Origin: Cydia pomonella
Taxonomy: Eukaryota; Arthropoda; Insecta; Lepidoptera; Tortricidae
Direction: 5' to 3'
NCBI RefSeq assembly: GCF_033807575.1
Contig: NC_084725.1
Span: forward strand, 6,421,001 to 6,485,000
Length of the DNA: 64,000 nt
Below the pieces are notes generated by a model. That model was not told where the DNA came from and made no database searches. It was given only the letters and a program-made list of their open reading frames with translations. The position numbers were made by a program, and so were the translations under genes. Position 1 is the stretch's first letter, and every line of letters begins with the position of its first letter. Positions 10,820-22,062 of this stretch are shown here, piece by piece.

Positions 10820-11642
10820 GGGTTTAATCCGGTCCTGAATGCGTGTAATCCGAGTTTTTGCACACACATCCACTTCTGATGTACATACATCGTAGGAACG
10901 GTCAACGGAGGCATTTAAAATTATTATTAAAATTAACTAATCATTCAAAAGCTGCAAGCATACAACGCATAACTAACGTTGTCAAACGCTGACTTCCCTA
11001 CCTCTTAAAATAAGGGCGGAAAACAATAACACCCAATCAGCTCGTGAAACTAAATTATTATCACCATGAAAATACGAATCGTAAACCAACACACACCAGC
11101 AAAATCGCTAATATAAGTCACTCCCATAGATAAACAGTAACTTTACAAAAGTCGTATGTGACTATGGAACGTGTACACAGATACGTCTTTTATGAAGAGA
11201 TAAGCTTAAACCGTTAATATCATATTTACGGCCGCCTATATTTTTCACGTATTAATATATTTAATCACTGAGGATGGTGCAAGTTTATAGCCATTTTAAG
11301 GCTGTTTTAAGACCGTATTTAAGCTAATATGGATTAATGTTTATGGCACAGGTAGGTAAATATTGATTTTGGTTGCGACATAGGAATGTGGGGTTTATTG
11401 GTTAGTTACAATTTTATTGTGATTGTGTGGGCTTTTTCATGGTGGATGATTGAATTTGTTTCCGGATCAGAATGGTTGTAATCAAAATTTAATTCAAGGG
11501 CCATGAAGCAGTAATAGAAAGTGTCATAAACAGTTTGGCAAAAAGTTCAATGTATGTAGGTACGTCGCAGAGCGTGAGGCGCAGTCAATGTCACTTTACC
11601 GGACTAGGCCTGGAATATTCCTTACCGGCGCGTCTCGCCAAT
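10820..11642. other. Spacer without recognisable genes
   Basis: No coding or repeat signal is supported. Confidence 0.5.
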
Positions 11643-11786
11643 GGCTCCTCTACAGGATGGCCCAGCGTAGGGCAGTCCAGGGGACGCATTTATGCGTTAG
11701 AGGGAGCAAGTGATATTGCTATCTCATACCACCGCTTAGCTGTATCACTTAGACTGGCCTACGATAAGCCATCGTGTAGAGGAGCC
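11643..11786. mobile_element. MITE with GGCTCCTCTACACGATGGCC ends, copy 1 (144 bp)
   Basis: Left end GGCTCCTCTACAGGATGGCC, right end CCATCGTGTAGAGGAGCC: inverted repeats of about 25 bp. The interior (GGGACGCATTTATGCG, GAGCAAGTGATATTGC) is nearly the same as that of the 144-bp copy at 31531-31674. No coding capacity. Open frames across this block are artefacts of the repeat. Confidence 0.85.
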
Positions 11787-12182
11787 CTAAAACGCGCGCA
11801 ACACAACATTTCCCAACTTTCGCAGTCTATTATTGTGACCGTAAAGAAAGATTCTATTTCAATACATATTTGAAATAAACCATACTCCAAATTGATTCAC
11901 AGGTTCTTAGTGGCCTTATGTTTGCGTTAAAAAGGCGAAAAGCGCAACTCACAGCCACTCACGGGCACTCATCAAAACGTACATTCCACATTACTCGCGA
12001 TATTACCTAGATCCACAGATAATAGCACATCGGAGTACGCAGGTGTTGACCTAGTTAGCAACAGTTTCATTGTGGGACGAGCGGGTCTGTGCCGACCGTT
12101 GGGCGTGAGGTTTGCAAAGGGATGAGACGTGCACGTCTAAAGAGGAATTGTTTAGGTAGCTTTAGGTATCTTTTGTCTCAAT

Positions 12183-12260
12183 AATGAATGCCTTCTGGCA
12201 TTAAGTCCGCCATTTGTACTCTTCATGTATTGTGCAATAAAGTTTAAATAAATAAATAAA
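12183..12260 (+). repeat. Retrotransposon 3' tail with AATAAAG and (AAAT)n
   Basis: ATGCCTTCTGGCATTAAG forms a small stem, followed by TCCGCCATTTGTACTCTTC, TTGTGCAATAAAGTTTAAAT and AAAT repeats. It is the same family as 50120-50221 (plus) and 7321-7420 (minus). Confidence 0.65.
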
Positions 12261-12318
12261 AAATAGAGTCAGGTGTTACTTTGCGGAAATCCATACTAAT
12301 TAAAACAAATATTACTTT

Positions 12319-12455
12319 GCTAATCCGCGAAAAGATAACGTGCTAGTCAATCAGTGCTAACCCGTTATGCTTACTTGCGTATTTTTACATGCAATGAATG
12401 TTGCCATCCTCCCACCGCGGTACACATTGATTGCATGTAAAAATACGCAACGATT
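12319..12455. repeat. Repeat with inverted TTGCGTATTTTTACATGCAA arms, copy 1
   Basis: ATCCGCGAAAAGATAACGTG, CAATCAGTGCTAACCCGTTA and CTTGCGTATTTTTACATGCA match 32199-32307 in order. Here the far arm TGCATGTAAAAATACGCAA is also kept, giving a hairpin at 12374-12451. Downstream to about 12560 comes AAATTTCATCGAAATCGTTA and GAGCCGTTACCGAGGTCCCC, a sequence I associate with the same lepidopteran element. Confidence 0.65.
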
Positions 12456-12560
12456 TTTTGCCCCCGAAAACATATAGCAAATTTCATCGAAATCGTTAGA
12501 GCCGTTACCGAGGTCCCCCAAATGTATAAATATATTAATATATAGGTATACGAGAATTGC

Positions 12561-14738
12561 TAATTTAAAGGTACCTATAAATAAGAAAAGATAAGATGCA
12601 CACAGTGGACACTCGCACAATCACACGATATTTACCCTTAACTTAAATAAATAAACATTTTAAAGCCTTCAATCAAAATCTCGAATTTAAAGGACAAAGT
12701 CAGTAGATATTTGAAAGTAGGTACGAAAACTAGTAAATGTAAGTTTTCCTTTGCGCAGCTTCCCATACACAAACAATGCAGACATCCGGTCGCCGCATAC
12801 CCTACCGCACTCATATTCGTAGTGGAAGTGCGGTGCGCCTCGAGTTTTTTGTTTGAAGGAAAAACGCGCGGCGTTATGGCTTTTTAGTTGACATGTTTTA
12901 ATTGTGAAAGGTTGACGATGTCTGAATGGGCGCGGTTTTTTAGCCCAGCTTGTTAGCGCGCAGGGATTGTGTACCGGAGGTTTGGTTTTTATTCGCGTTA
13001 AAGTTCTAGTTAATTGGCCTGGTTTTGAAAGGGATGTAATTGTTAGATAAGTTTCATATGTAATATGTTTCAGTTTCACGCCAAAGTTGAGCTTCGTATT
13101 CAATTTTTTTTTAATAGTGAATTGTCTATTTTATAGTCAGCCCTGGTGAATAATGCACAATGTACACATATTGTAATAGATACATCCTTTACAATTGTAC
13201 TATTTTTTACTTTCAGCGTTAATAGTTTCTTAGTTCATTCAAAACTTTACCTTTTCAGGGTAAGCATTCGCAATACCCAATATCAGAAATGCTAAGTCAA
13301 TTACAGCATTAATTCCTCTAGGTCGCGCTTATGTAACAAGGAACCAACATAATAATATTAACAAATCAGTTTTTCGTTATTAACACTGTTACTGCCAATC
13401 CTTATTAATTTACTAGTCTCTGATAGAAATGATCTAACGTACATATACCATGCCTTTCACATCGCCATAACTAACCTAACACATAAATAATGGTACTTAT
13501 GCAACTTTAAGCACTAAATTTGCGCCTAGAGTTCAAACTAGTAACCTAAAGTGAGACCTACCTATAAATTCCACTAAATCATTACTATAGAAAACCCAAC
13601 AGTAACACCGGTTGACTTTTAGTAAATGATAGCTTTAAGTTATCTAGATTTAGGCTTGTGCAATAAATAGTGTATAGTAGTCATCTATTATATTATTCAC
13701 TGGAATCTGACATAAATATCTACTTAATACAATACATAGTACCAGTCCGCAAAAGATTTATAGTCTATTACATTGTATATACAACAGAACTGTTTAAATA
13801 AATATATCTACAAGCCCTTGACAGTTTTCAACATTTCCAGAAATGGTAATATTTTTATAAAAATGTAATCAATAATTAAATGGTGATAGAAATACCAAAA
13901 TTCTATATAAAGTAACGAATTCATATTATGGTTTATGGTTTAAGAAATTTATTCTCATAAGAATATACAATATTCACTTAAAATAAGAATTTAAATTTAA
14001 CTTAATGCTATACAATAACGTGGTGTGTATGTTTTTGCATCCCAAGGAATATTTCTGAAAACTTCCTGAAAAGTAATTCAATGCATTTCTATTATTAATT
14101 GAACAGATTTCGTCAAAGTAATACTTTACCCGGAAGTTGAAGTTTCTAGATGCCTCTAGCAGTCGCTAACCATTGACCGCTTTTGCATCCTAATAACCAA
14201 CGTAGCCATAAGTGTGAAAAGCCCTTACGTAATTCACACATATCCAATACAATCCCAACGAAGCTATTCCTATTGCATAAATTAGGATACTGCACCCATC
14301 TCGCATACCGCCGTCACCTCTCAAGAGATTGCATCTAGTCAATATTCCTTAGTACCAACTAACACTGTACCTAATACAATGGTCACGTCGGCGTCCTGCA
14401 AACTGAAATCAACCTTAAATCAACTACTATAGATTGAAATTTCATTGGCTTTATACGTCGTGAATTGAACTCATACTAAGGAATGGGGAAGGTAATTTGA
14501 ACTGTATAATAAAGTGTTTTAGATTGATTTTTGAATGAGGATAATCGTGTTTACAAAACGTACAGGTTTATATTTAGGATGGTATTGCTTCATAATGTAG
14601 GTAAATATATGTAGGATGTATTCATGCTTGAATAATATGTGTTGATCCGTATTTAGATCCGTATATCACACCTGATTGGAGTGTATATTATGTTTACGGA
14701 TATCTAAGACAATAATTATGATTATTGATTATACATTG
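12561..14738. other. Long spacer with one unexplained 138-codon open frame
   Basis: The minus-strand frame at 12687-13103 is the longest open frame in the window outside the retrotransposon. It is basic and Ser/Thr-rich, with no signal peptide, domain or repeat that I recognise, and it is not matched elsewhere in the window. I do not call it a gene. The rest, to 14738, is AT-rich with no structure noted. Confidence 0.4.
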
Positions 14739-14922
14739 TTTTTAGGGTTCCGTACCCAAAGGGTCAAACGGGACCCTATTACTGAGACTCCGCTGTCCGT
14801 CCGTCTGTCACCAGGCTGTATCACATGAACCGTGATAGTTAACCAGTTGAAATTACTACAGATTATATATTTCTGTTGCCGCTATAACAACAAATACTAA
14901 GAACAGAATAAAATAAATATTT
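14739..14922 (+). repeat. GGGTTCCGTAC repeat, truncated copy
   Basis: TTTTTAGGGTTCCGTACC, CGGGACCCTATTACTGAGAC and the CCGTCCGTCTGTC tract match the longer copy at 48437-48726. Similarity ends near AATAAATATTTA, after which unrelated fragments begin. The family is very common in Lepidoptera by my recollection. Confidence 0.8.
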
Positions 14923-14948
14923 ATTTCCAATCTCGAAGTTCTCATACA

Positions 14949-14973
14949 ATCACCGAAGTTAAGCAGCGTCGGG
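14949..14973 (+). pseudogene. 5S rRNA-derived scrap, 25 bp
   Basis: ATCACCGAAGTTAAGC followed by AGCGTCGGG matches the conserved mid-region of eukaryotic 5S rRNA, around the internal promoter, with a few changes. The rest of the 5S gene is absent on both sides, so it is not a gene. It may be a relic of a 5S-derived SINE or of a template-switch event. Confidence 0.6.
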
Positions 14974-14980
14974 GGACGAC

Positions 14981-15058
14981 TTTATTGCCCATATATTAAG
15001 ATAGTGTATAGACATTTTTGGCACATTTTTCGTATCGATATTTTCAGACGTGACTGTA
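14981..15058. mobile_element. Right half of a TACAGTCACGTCTGAAAA-type MITE
   Basis: GCCCATATATTAAGATAGTG, TTTTTGGCAC and TTTTCAGACGTGACTGTA match the right half of the full MITE at 43314-43441. The left arm is missing and replaced by the 5S scrap and the truncated repeat upstream. Confidence 0.75.
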
Positions 15059-15344
15059 TAAAAAAATACGTTCGGGTTGGATCGCAAAGCTATTCTTCCC
15101 TCTTAACCCAAGCTTATTAAATTATTGAATAAACGGGAACAAGTATTGCTAACTACGCCACTATCGATTACGCACCATTGAACGCGAACAGCGCCCCTTA
15201 TATAAAGCCAGGCATTAATCATACTGTCATACCGCGGTGCAAAGTTTAAATATATTTTAACGTGCGGCGAACAATATCTTAATTTTATTGTGAGGTTAGT
15301 GGTATGCACTAGTTTATACAATGCTGCTTTGTATAATTAGTTTA

Positions 15345-15650
15345 CTTATATGATATAGGAGGCAAATAAGCTGAAGTAATTACAGTCGCCCATGGACGCC
15401 TGCAACAGGAGTAAGAGCGTAGCCTGCCTTTAAAACAGAGTACGCTTTTTTCTTGAAGGTTTGAAGGTCGTATCGGTCCGGAAATACCGCTGGCGACAGT
15501 TCATTCCACAGTTTAGCCGTGCGGGGAGGGAAGTTTCTGGAGAAACGCACAGTTGAGGACTGCCGACCATGTAAGTGGTGAAGATGGAAATGTTGTCGCG
15601 TAGAGATGGCGGAAAGTAGCGGCAGGGATTAATCTGAACAGTTTCTCGTA
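15345..15650 (-). pseudogene. C-terminal end of a retrotransposon Pol, one frameshift
   Basis: Minus strand: YEKLFRLIPAATFRHL, then after a one-base frame change RQHFHLHHLHGRQSSTVRFS, RNFPPRTAKLWNELSPAVFP, RYDLQTFKKKAYSVL and VAGVHGRL, ending at TAA (15380-15382). This is a well-known C-terminal tail of lepidopteran LINE Pols (TVRFSR, RTxKLWNELP, LQTFKKR, GVHGRR). The TTTGCCTCCTATATCAT that follows the stop is the usual 3' end of that family. No catalytic RT residues are left. Confidence 0.87.
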
Positions 15651-15880
15651 AGGTGTTTTTCGTGACTACATTTAAACAGGATTTTCATTGGAAATAGGTC
15701 AGAGACTTATTGGATCCTGGATCGTCATTTGTCATCCCTATTGTCATCGATATTGAAAAAGTTAGAAACTTGACTGAAGTATTTAAGTAATTATATGAAT
15801 ACGAAAATCCCCATCCACAAAAAAATTAAAAGTACAGAACGAAGAATAGAACGTTCGAATTAAAAAAAATACAAAATACT

Positions 15881-16075
15881 TCAGTACGTCTAGTGTAAAT
15901 TTATTCGACAGCGAAACGTGACGTAGGTTTGCGTTAAGTCTCATTTTGTATGGGATTTAGAGTTTCCAAAACGTCCCGCTTGGCGCGGTGTTTCTAAATC
16001 CCATACAAAATCAGACTTAACGCAAACGCGTACGACACGTTTCGCTATCGAATAAATTTACACTAGGGGTACTGA
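15881..16075. mobile_element. Palindromic MITE, 195 bp, long inverted arms
   Basis: The left end TCAGTACGTCTAGTGTAAAT pairs with the right end ATTTACACTAGGGGTACTGA. Pairing continues through AATTTATTCG, GCGAAACGTG, TTTGCGTTAAGTCT and TTTTGTATGGGATTTAGA, so the arms are roughly 85 bp with a short GC-rich loop. A transcript would fold into a near-perfect hairpin. No coding capacity. Confidence 0.88.
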
Positions 16076-17923
16076 TCTTAGAAGGGTGACAAATGTAAAT
16101 AGGTTTACTTAAGTACATTTCATATGTACTCATACGTAGTCTCATACCAATATTGAACCTAAGAAACTTTACAAAAACAAACGCCGCCATTTTCATACGA
16201 CAATGCATCTAACACCAACTCAAGATTCCTCATCTTTGCCATCACACAAACTCACCCAACTAAAACTTAATTCGAAACAGTCATATGTCACTATAGGTAA
16301 ACATACGACTTTGTCTAAGTAAGGAACTTGCTGGTTCGGAGGACAAAGTTGCAAACTACCAACCGAGAGATGGCGCGAGTTTCTTCGAGCCAATTGTGAC
16401 TGCATAGAAGTTAGGACTGTTGATTACTTCTCTTGAAGTGTACCTGGAAAAAAAGATTTTCGTGAGATTTATTTTTTTTTAAAGGTGAAGTAACTTGTGA
16501 CTCTAAGCTTGAAAATGACAAAGGAATCAATTATTTTTTACTTAGATTTAGTCTATAGTCCATTGTCGAGACAATTATCTGTAAACATTATTGCAATCAA
16601 ATTAGGGTTAATTAAGTGCCTTATTAGCGCAGAAAAATATTCAATGTACTTAAATAAATAAATAACTTAAATAAAGTAACTAAGTACGTATTTTAAAGTC
16701 GGATTATGCTTGATGGATAAATTCGATTTGAATTATGAACTATTACAAAAAATACAAGAAGTTCCAAATTCAAAAACACATAAATTAACCTGGCTCTTAC
16801 TAGGCTAAAACCATTTATTACGTAAACACTATACTTTTCGGCATTAGAAAAAAGGCAAACAATCTTGGCGTGCGTTTTTATTGAAAAACGCTTTTTAAAA
16901 ATTAGTAACTTTTACATAAAAAAGAAAAAGAATGTAAATGATCGTATATGACTTATAATTGTTACAGCAATTAAATAATAATTGTTACATATTTGCAGTA
17001 ACTTATTTTTTTAAAGTGTTTAAAACAGCTATTAAGCTTGATAACGTTCCTAACTTCCATCTATCTCTTTCTAACAAACATAACAGCAATATAACAGAAA
17101 GAGGTACAACAATGTCAAACTCTCCCGAAGGGTGTCACTATACCTACTTAATAAACGTCATCTGAATTATTCATATAAGAGGATAGATCGCAATAACTTG
17201 AGTTTTCCAGGCGAATGTGGACTTTATAGCGTTACATTAAAGGTGACGGTGGAAGAGTATTTAGAAGGTTTTTAGTTACAATGTCTTAGACGTTGTGATT
17301 TGGAAATCAAAGGAGTTAATCTGCAATGGAAGATTTGGTGCGGGTTTCCATTATCGTGATTTGGTTGACAACCGGCATGCTCGAGCCAAGAAAGACGAGC
17401 GTAATTTTGTGAGTCGGCAAACTACTTATTTTGTGTTACCGTGTTAACCAAACCCGCCAGACTGATGGCAGTGCAGCGAGCAGGAGGGCGTACTTCAGAG
17501 TTACAAATTGCCGATTACCGTCTTGAAGCCCTAGGTGCCGCTGGAAAGACAAAGTGCAAAAAGACCTTAGCGAAATTGACTAGACAGAAACGGTTTTGGA
17601 CAAAGAAGCATGGCGGTCTTTGGTATCTGAGGAAAGTAAGAAAGTAAGCCTGAAACCGAATCGCCGCAGCAGAAATTGAGCAAGCGAAATTATGCGACTC
17701 ACAACTAAAAAAAATACGCTCCTTTGCTTCACCCTAAGAGCTAAATATTTTTCGAAGATTTAACAAAGCTCTATCTCTTTTAAAAGTCGGTTAAAATGGT
17801 ATCCTTTGTCACGAGAATCATAGCAAATTTTTTATTTAATTTTTTAGACTAGCGAAATCTCTTTTTTATTGAGTGGGGTGAAAATTAAATATTTTTTTTC
17901 CTTTAACATAAAATTGACTCTAC
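16076..17923. other. Spacer without recognisable genes
   Basis: Short open frames only. A slightly GC-richer patch at about 17300-17650 contains a 68-codon plus frame with no recognised domain. I do not call it. Confidence 0.45.
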
Positions 17924-18233
17924 GCGCCAAATCTGGGCAGAATACGTTTTCCATTTTCGTCACAAATCCCGAGTACTTATATACATACTTATGTACATAG
18001 GAAACATCCATAACTAAGACATAAAGGGATTTACCAGGATTCGAACCCGGGACCTCTTGCTTCGTAGGCAGGATCACTATAGACGAGGCTAGGAGGCCGT
18101 CAAAATTATATCTGTCATCCGTCATCAAAACGAAACTATGGAAACGCGCCCTGAACGGTAACTATTGACTCTACGCGCCAAATCTGGGCGGAATACATTT
18201 TCCCTTTTCGTCACAAAACCCGAGTAAAGTAAA
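17924..18233. repeat. Pair of about 66-bp direct repeats flanking a SINE
   Basis: TTGACTCTACGCGCCAAATC is followed by TGGGCAGAATACGTTTTCC in the left unit (17924-17992) and TGGGCGGAATACATTTTCCC in the right unit (18164-18233). Both continue through TTTTCGTCACAAA and CCCGAGTA. The units differ at several places. The minus-strand SINE lies between them. Confidence 0.75.
17985..18110 (-). mobile_element. tRNA-derived SINE, copy 2
   Basis: On the minus strand: ACGGCCTCCTAGCCTCGTCT, GATCCTGCCTACGAAGC, box B GGGTTCGAATCC (18038-18049 as its complement), then TTATGTCTTAGTTATGGATG and TACATAAGTATGTATATAAG. The head corresponds to a tRNA-like fold with an imperfect box A. The same family is at 7153 and 28925. 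Confidence 0.8.
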
Positions 18234-19679
18234 GGAGGCTTTATTAAGTTTTTGTTAACATTCAGAGCCAGGTACGGTTTCAGGTTATTTAAATGAAATG
18301 TGTATCCACCTCTATTATTATTCAAGTTGGTATCTTCATGGAGTATTTACTTACGTCTTCTATTTGGGAGAAAAATATTCCATCCAAGCTAAATTTGAAC
18401 TGAGTTAAGAAAAGCAAAGTGATGCAGTGTTATTATAAACGTATTTTCAGGGAAGTTTGATATTAATTATGACATATCCACATTTTGTCATTGAAAATGC
18501 TATGCAGAGTTAACTTGGTCTGGCTCTGTATTGGTGTAATATAAGACACTTTTTTTAATAGCAAAATTTATATACTTAAGGGATTTTAATGTACTTTTAA
18601 AAGGACAATAAATATTTTTTTATATTTCAATTATTATTGTTATTCAAATAAGTATCTTCGTGGAGTATTTTATTTTCGAATACAATTAGGAAATTCGTTT
18701 ACAAAAGTACAAATTAAGGTAAAATTGCTGTAAAGATAAAACAACTCCTTTTTATTTCACTGCCCTCAATTCCGAAATAAGGAAAAAATACCAATTAAAA
18801 TCCCAGAAAATAACGAGCAAGTAATCAATCCGTTAATCCAAATTTAAAAATCAGCGATACGTTTAACTCGATTATTCTTAAATATAAAAAAGGGAAAATA
18901 ATTGGCGAAACTTTGAATGCTCATTTTAAGAACAAAAGGGTCTCTAATAGAAGGGTGATTCTTAAAGAAATATTATTAAATGGAATCGATTGTCTGCAGA
19001 AGTAAAGACAAAGGGGTTGGTTATGATTCTCCATTTTACCTATAAGTTGTTTGGGAAAGGGCTTTGTTCGTTAGCACGTTTTTGTCATCGGCTTTTCGGC
19101 GATGTCCTTTTGAAAGGCTTAATTTATGTTTTCAATGTAGATATATCATATATCGTGGTTCCGATGAAAGTATAATCGAACTCTGTTATCGTGTATTTTA
19201 TTATAAAATTATTAATACTTTATTATTAGGTACTTATACAAAAACTTCGTGTGATATCCTCTTAAAGCCCACGGTCCTACCCATAGTACTAATTAGTTCA
19301 ATGTAATTTAAACCATTTCCAATTGGAACAAAGTTGCTTTTCTTTTGTTTCGTTCGATTTTAAAACAAAATAAATTCTACCATATTCATTTCAAATTCAA
19401 CTACCAATTTTTTACGGTGGGCCTTAGAATTAGGATTCAGCCAGTAGAAGGAGTTGTGAAGATAGTTTTGATTTGACGTTCATAGCCAGCTTTAACTTTA
19501 CTAACATTATAAACCTAAAACAGTTCTTAAAGCTGAAATTGCCAAAACATCATTGACATGTCCTTACTAAAGAACACAATGAACAAGGCCACCCAATAGT
19601 TTGAGTAAAGTTTTTATTTAGCTTGCAATGTTATTATCTTATTATGTATTAAATATGTTTGGATTAAATCTTGCAAGCT
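18234..19679. other. Spacer without recognisable genes
   Basis: GTATCTTCATGGAGTATTTA near 18330 and GTATCTTCGTGGAGTATTTT near 18651 form a short repeated pair. No gene is supported. Confidence 0.45.
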
Positions 19680-19810
19680 AAATTAGACCCACTTCCCATT
19701 ATTCGATTGAGCTGAAAATATCGATGCAATATTATGGTACCACCGAGCTGATCTCATGAAGGACACAGGAGGTGGCCATGGGTGGTCGTGTTTGGATTTG
19801 TTAGAATTAT
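19680..19810 (+). repeat. CCACTTCCCATT...GACAGGAGGTG repeat, copy 1
   Basis: CCACTTCCCATTATTCGATT, GAGCTGAAAATATCGATGC, CGAGCTGATCTCATGAAGGA and CACAGGAGGTGGCCATGG occur in the same order as in the copy at 23997-24100. I recognise it as a common lepidopteran interspersed repeat. Short open frames across it are not genes. Confidence 0.6.
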
Positions 19811-20862
19811 CTCGATGAGTATAGTTGCCTGTTGAAATTGTAGTCAAGTCAGCGATAAAATCTGGTATCAAAAATAAAATTTATGACAAAAAAAAAATTA
19901 TAATTGTTATTCACGAGACGTGTAAATAATTGGGACAAAGAGTTTAAAAAAACCACCAACCCGAATCCTAATTAAAGATTAAAATTTCGAAGGGCGGTTT
20001 TAAATTCATTATTAAAATTTCGCGGTCCAACGTAATTCGGGATCGCGTCAAATGATTATACAGTGTTTCTGATGCGACAATTTTGGAATGGGGAATAAGT
20101 ACTTTATAAAGGTCTATAACTACAAACAAAACATCTTTTTTTTATTGCTATACGCTCTAGATATAATTTTAATTTTATTTATTAGGAACTTTCTAGGTAT
20201 TTTATCACGTCTAATGCCATATCTAAAAGGTAAATTTTAGGATGATAAAGTTTCACCCACAATTTTTATAGGTTAAGGAAGGATTATGCTTCTCTCAGGT
20301 GGTGGCTCTAGAATTCTAAATATTTTTTTTCCTTTGTTTAAAACCGCTTTTGTTCTTGAAAACCAAACTTCCCCTTAATTGGTAACGTGACTCCTGCAAT
20401 CGCCCCGGGATATTTTCTAAAGCAACATGTGTTCGTATCTGTAATAGGACATTGTGTATTAAGGACGGTAAACAAGAATTTAGAACGAGTGCGAATCGTA
20501 ACCCAAAGCCGAAGATTTTATTAACACGAGTTCACACACAATATTCTTTATCACACTTGTGAGGGAAAAAAATATACTTCTGCCTAATTTCGGAGGTACA
20601 CAGCCCTATTTTAAAATTTTGGATTTACGGACCGCATCACCTAGCAATTGTGGTGAAAAATCTTTTTGTATACTGTACCATTCCCCGCGCTGTTGACTCA
20701 CAATACGTAAACCTTATTGCAAAGGAATACGGTCTTTTTATCAACTACAATTTAGCGTCCGCCTCCGCTTAAGAGTGATGCTAACGTGTTGAAATCTACC
20801 CGTCGATACGTTCGCTGCTTTCCAAATATGTCCTTTATGGTGCCAAATTGGCTGTTATAAAA
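19811..20862. other. Spacer without recognisable genes
   Basis: AT-rich DNA. No coding or repeat call is supported. Confidence 0.5.
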
Positions 20863-20947
20863 TATTATACAACATCGTGTGACATACATCATGATAGTAT
20901 TGATAGTAATTTATTATGTTGTCCCTGTCACACGATGTTATACAATA
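20863..20947. mobile_element. Small palindromic MITE, 85 bp
   Basis: TATTATACAACATCGTGTGA at the left pairs almost perfectly over 22 bp with TCACACGATGTTATACAATA at the right. The right end abuts the next MITE. Confidence 0.75.
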
Positions 20948-21402
20948 GTCACCTACAATAATTTACGGTATGAATATGTATATAGGTCATAGTCTGAGCA
21001 ACTTTTACTATGGGATCAACCCCGAAATCACGAAAAAAAATTTACTCTCCTATGCAAAATGTCAAGGTCAGACGGCCAAAATGTATCTTCTTCTCCTTTT
21101 CCCATTATTTGGGGTCGGCTCTCCTAGTTACATTTCGCCAGGCTTCTCGGTACTGGGTCATGTCAGGTGGGATTTGGGCTTCTTCTATATCCTTCTTCAC
21201 TGTTGCCAGCCATGTCAGTCGGCAACATATCCAGCACCTTTCGTGTCATGTGTTCGGGCTCTCGGCGGTTCTTCGGTTATTTTTTCGACAGCCAAAATGT
21301 ATGAAACAGACAATTTTTATTTCGCGATTTCGGGTTTGGTCCCATAGTAAAAGTTGCTCAGTATGACCTATATTTTCACCCCGTACATTAATGCAGGTGA
21401 CT
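20947..21402. mobile_element. Palindromic MITE interrupted by a retrotransposon fragment
   Basis: Outer ends AGTCACCTAC and GCAGGTGACT, then TATAGGTCATAGTCTGAGCA / TGCTCAGTATGACCTATA, ACTTTTACTATGGGAT / GTCCCATAGTAAAAGT, and CCCGAAATCACG / CGCGATTTCGGG are paired. The centre is broken by an inserted Pol fragment with a 12-bp duplication (21087-21290). Open frames spanning this block are chance. Confidence 0.85.
21087..21290 (-). pseudogene. Short retrotransposon Pol C-terminal fragment with 12-bp target duplication
   Basis: GCCAAAATGTAT is duplicated exactly at 21075-21086 and 21291-21302, bracketing this insert. Minus strand reads NRREPEHMTRKVLDML, then after an internal deletion and frame change RLTWLATVKKDIEEAQIPPD, MTQYREAWRNVTRRADPK and a stop. 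That tail (TTWLATVKKD, PPDMTQ, REAWR, RRADPK) is familiar from lepidopteran LINE Pols. The stop is followed by GGGAAAAGGAGAAGAAG and the target duplication, so the 3' UTR is under 25 bases. It is a very strongly 5'-truncated insertion. Confidence 0.88.
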
Positions 21403-21922
21403 GAATAAACACCCTAGCTGTATACCTAACATTTTTTGGCTACCTCGTAAAACCCAAGCCAGATTTTACGCTTTTGAATTTTGGAGCTTTATTTCCAAAA
21501 TAATTCAAAACACGAATTTAATTTGTGCTCGTACAAGTACACAGGGATTTAAGAGGTTAATAAAAATTGTAAAGGGCGAGTTTTCTACATCCCGTCAAGA
21601 ATTATTTCCCTTATACATATAAGTTATATCCTCAGTCCCATGAAAGCCGCCTTTTACATTGTTTTAACACGACCTCCTTTGTCCCTAATTCTTTACCCAG
21701 AATCTTTTCTAACTTGAGTTATGACGTTAGCCGTAATTACTTTGTACTTTGCTCTTTTAGTTAAATTTTGTTAATATTTTTTATCTTTTAAGGGCTTGAA
21801 GTGTTACCGTTGCCGTTTTGGAACTTGAATGGTCGTTTTGCGTTTTGTTTTAACTGTATGAAAAGGGTTTTAGTGCCTGTTCACATATTGGTTGAAATAA
21901 GGACCTTTACTACGAAGAATTT
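21403..21922. other. Spacer without recognisable genes
   Basis: No signal seen. Confidence 0.5.
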
Positions 21923-22062
21923 CGTACATTGACTCTCCTGTTCCTATCTCTATCTATATTGCTGTCCCGCCTGCCCGGCGGCGGTCAATGCCACTGTGCT
22001 AGCGAGACAGCAATATAATTATGCGCGTGTGATAGAGATATCAACAGGCGCGTCAATATACG
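21923..22062. mobile_element. GTACATTGAC-type palindromic MITE, copy 1
   Basis: The left arm CGTACATTGACTCTCCTGTT with CTATCTCTATC pairs with GATAGAGATATCAACAGGCG then CGTCAATATACG. The core TGCTGTCCCGCC...GCGGTCAATGC...GAGACAGCAATA is shared with the copy at 43439-43561. No coding capacity. Confidence 0.82.

Noticed and set aside
12687..13103. Open frame of 138 codons on the minus strand
   Set aside because: No domain, signal peptide or repeat I recognise, no second copy in the window. Length is within chance for a GC-richer patch.
20970..21366. Two overlapping plus-strand frames of 118-125 codons
   Set aside because: They run through a MITE arm, an antisense LINE fragment and the other MITE arm. 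The real coding signal is on the opposite strand.
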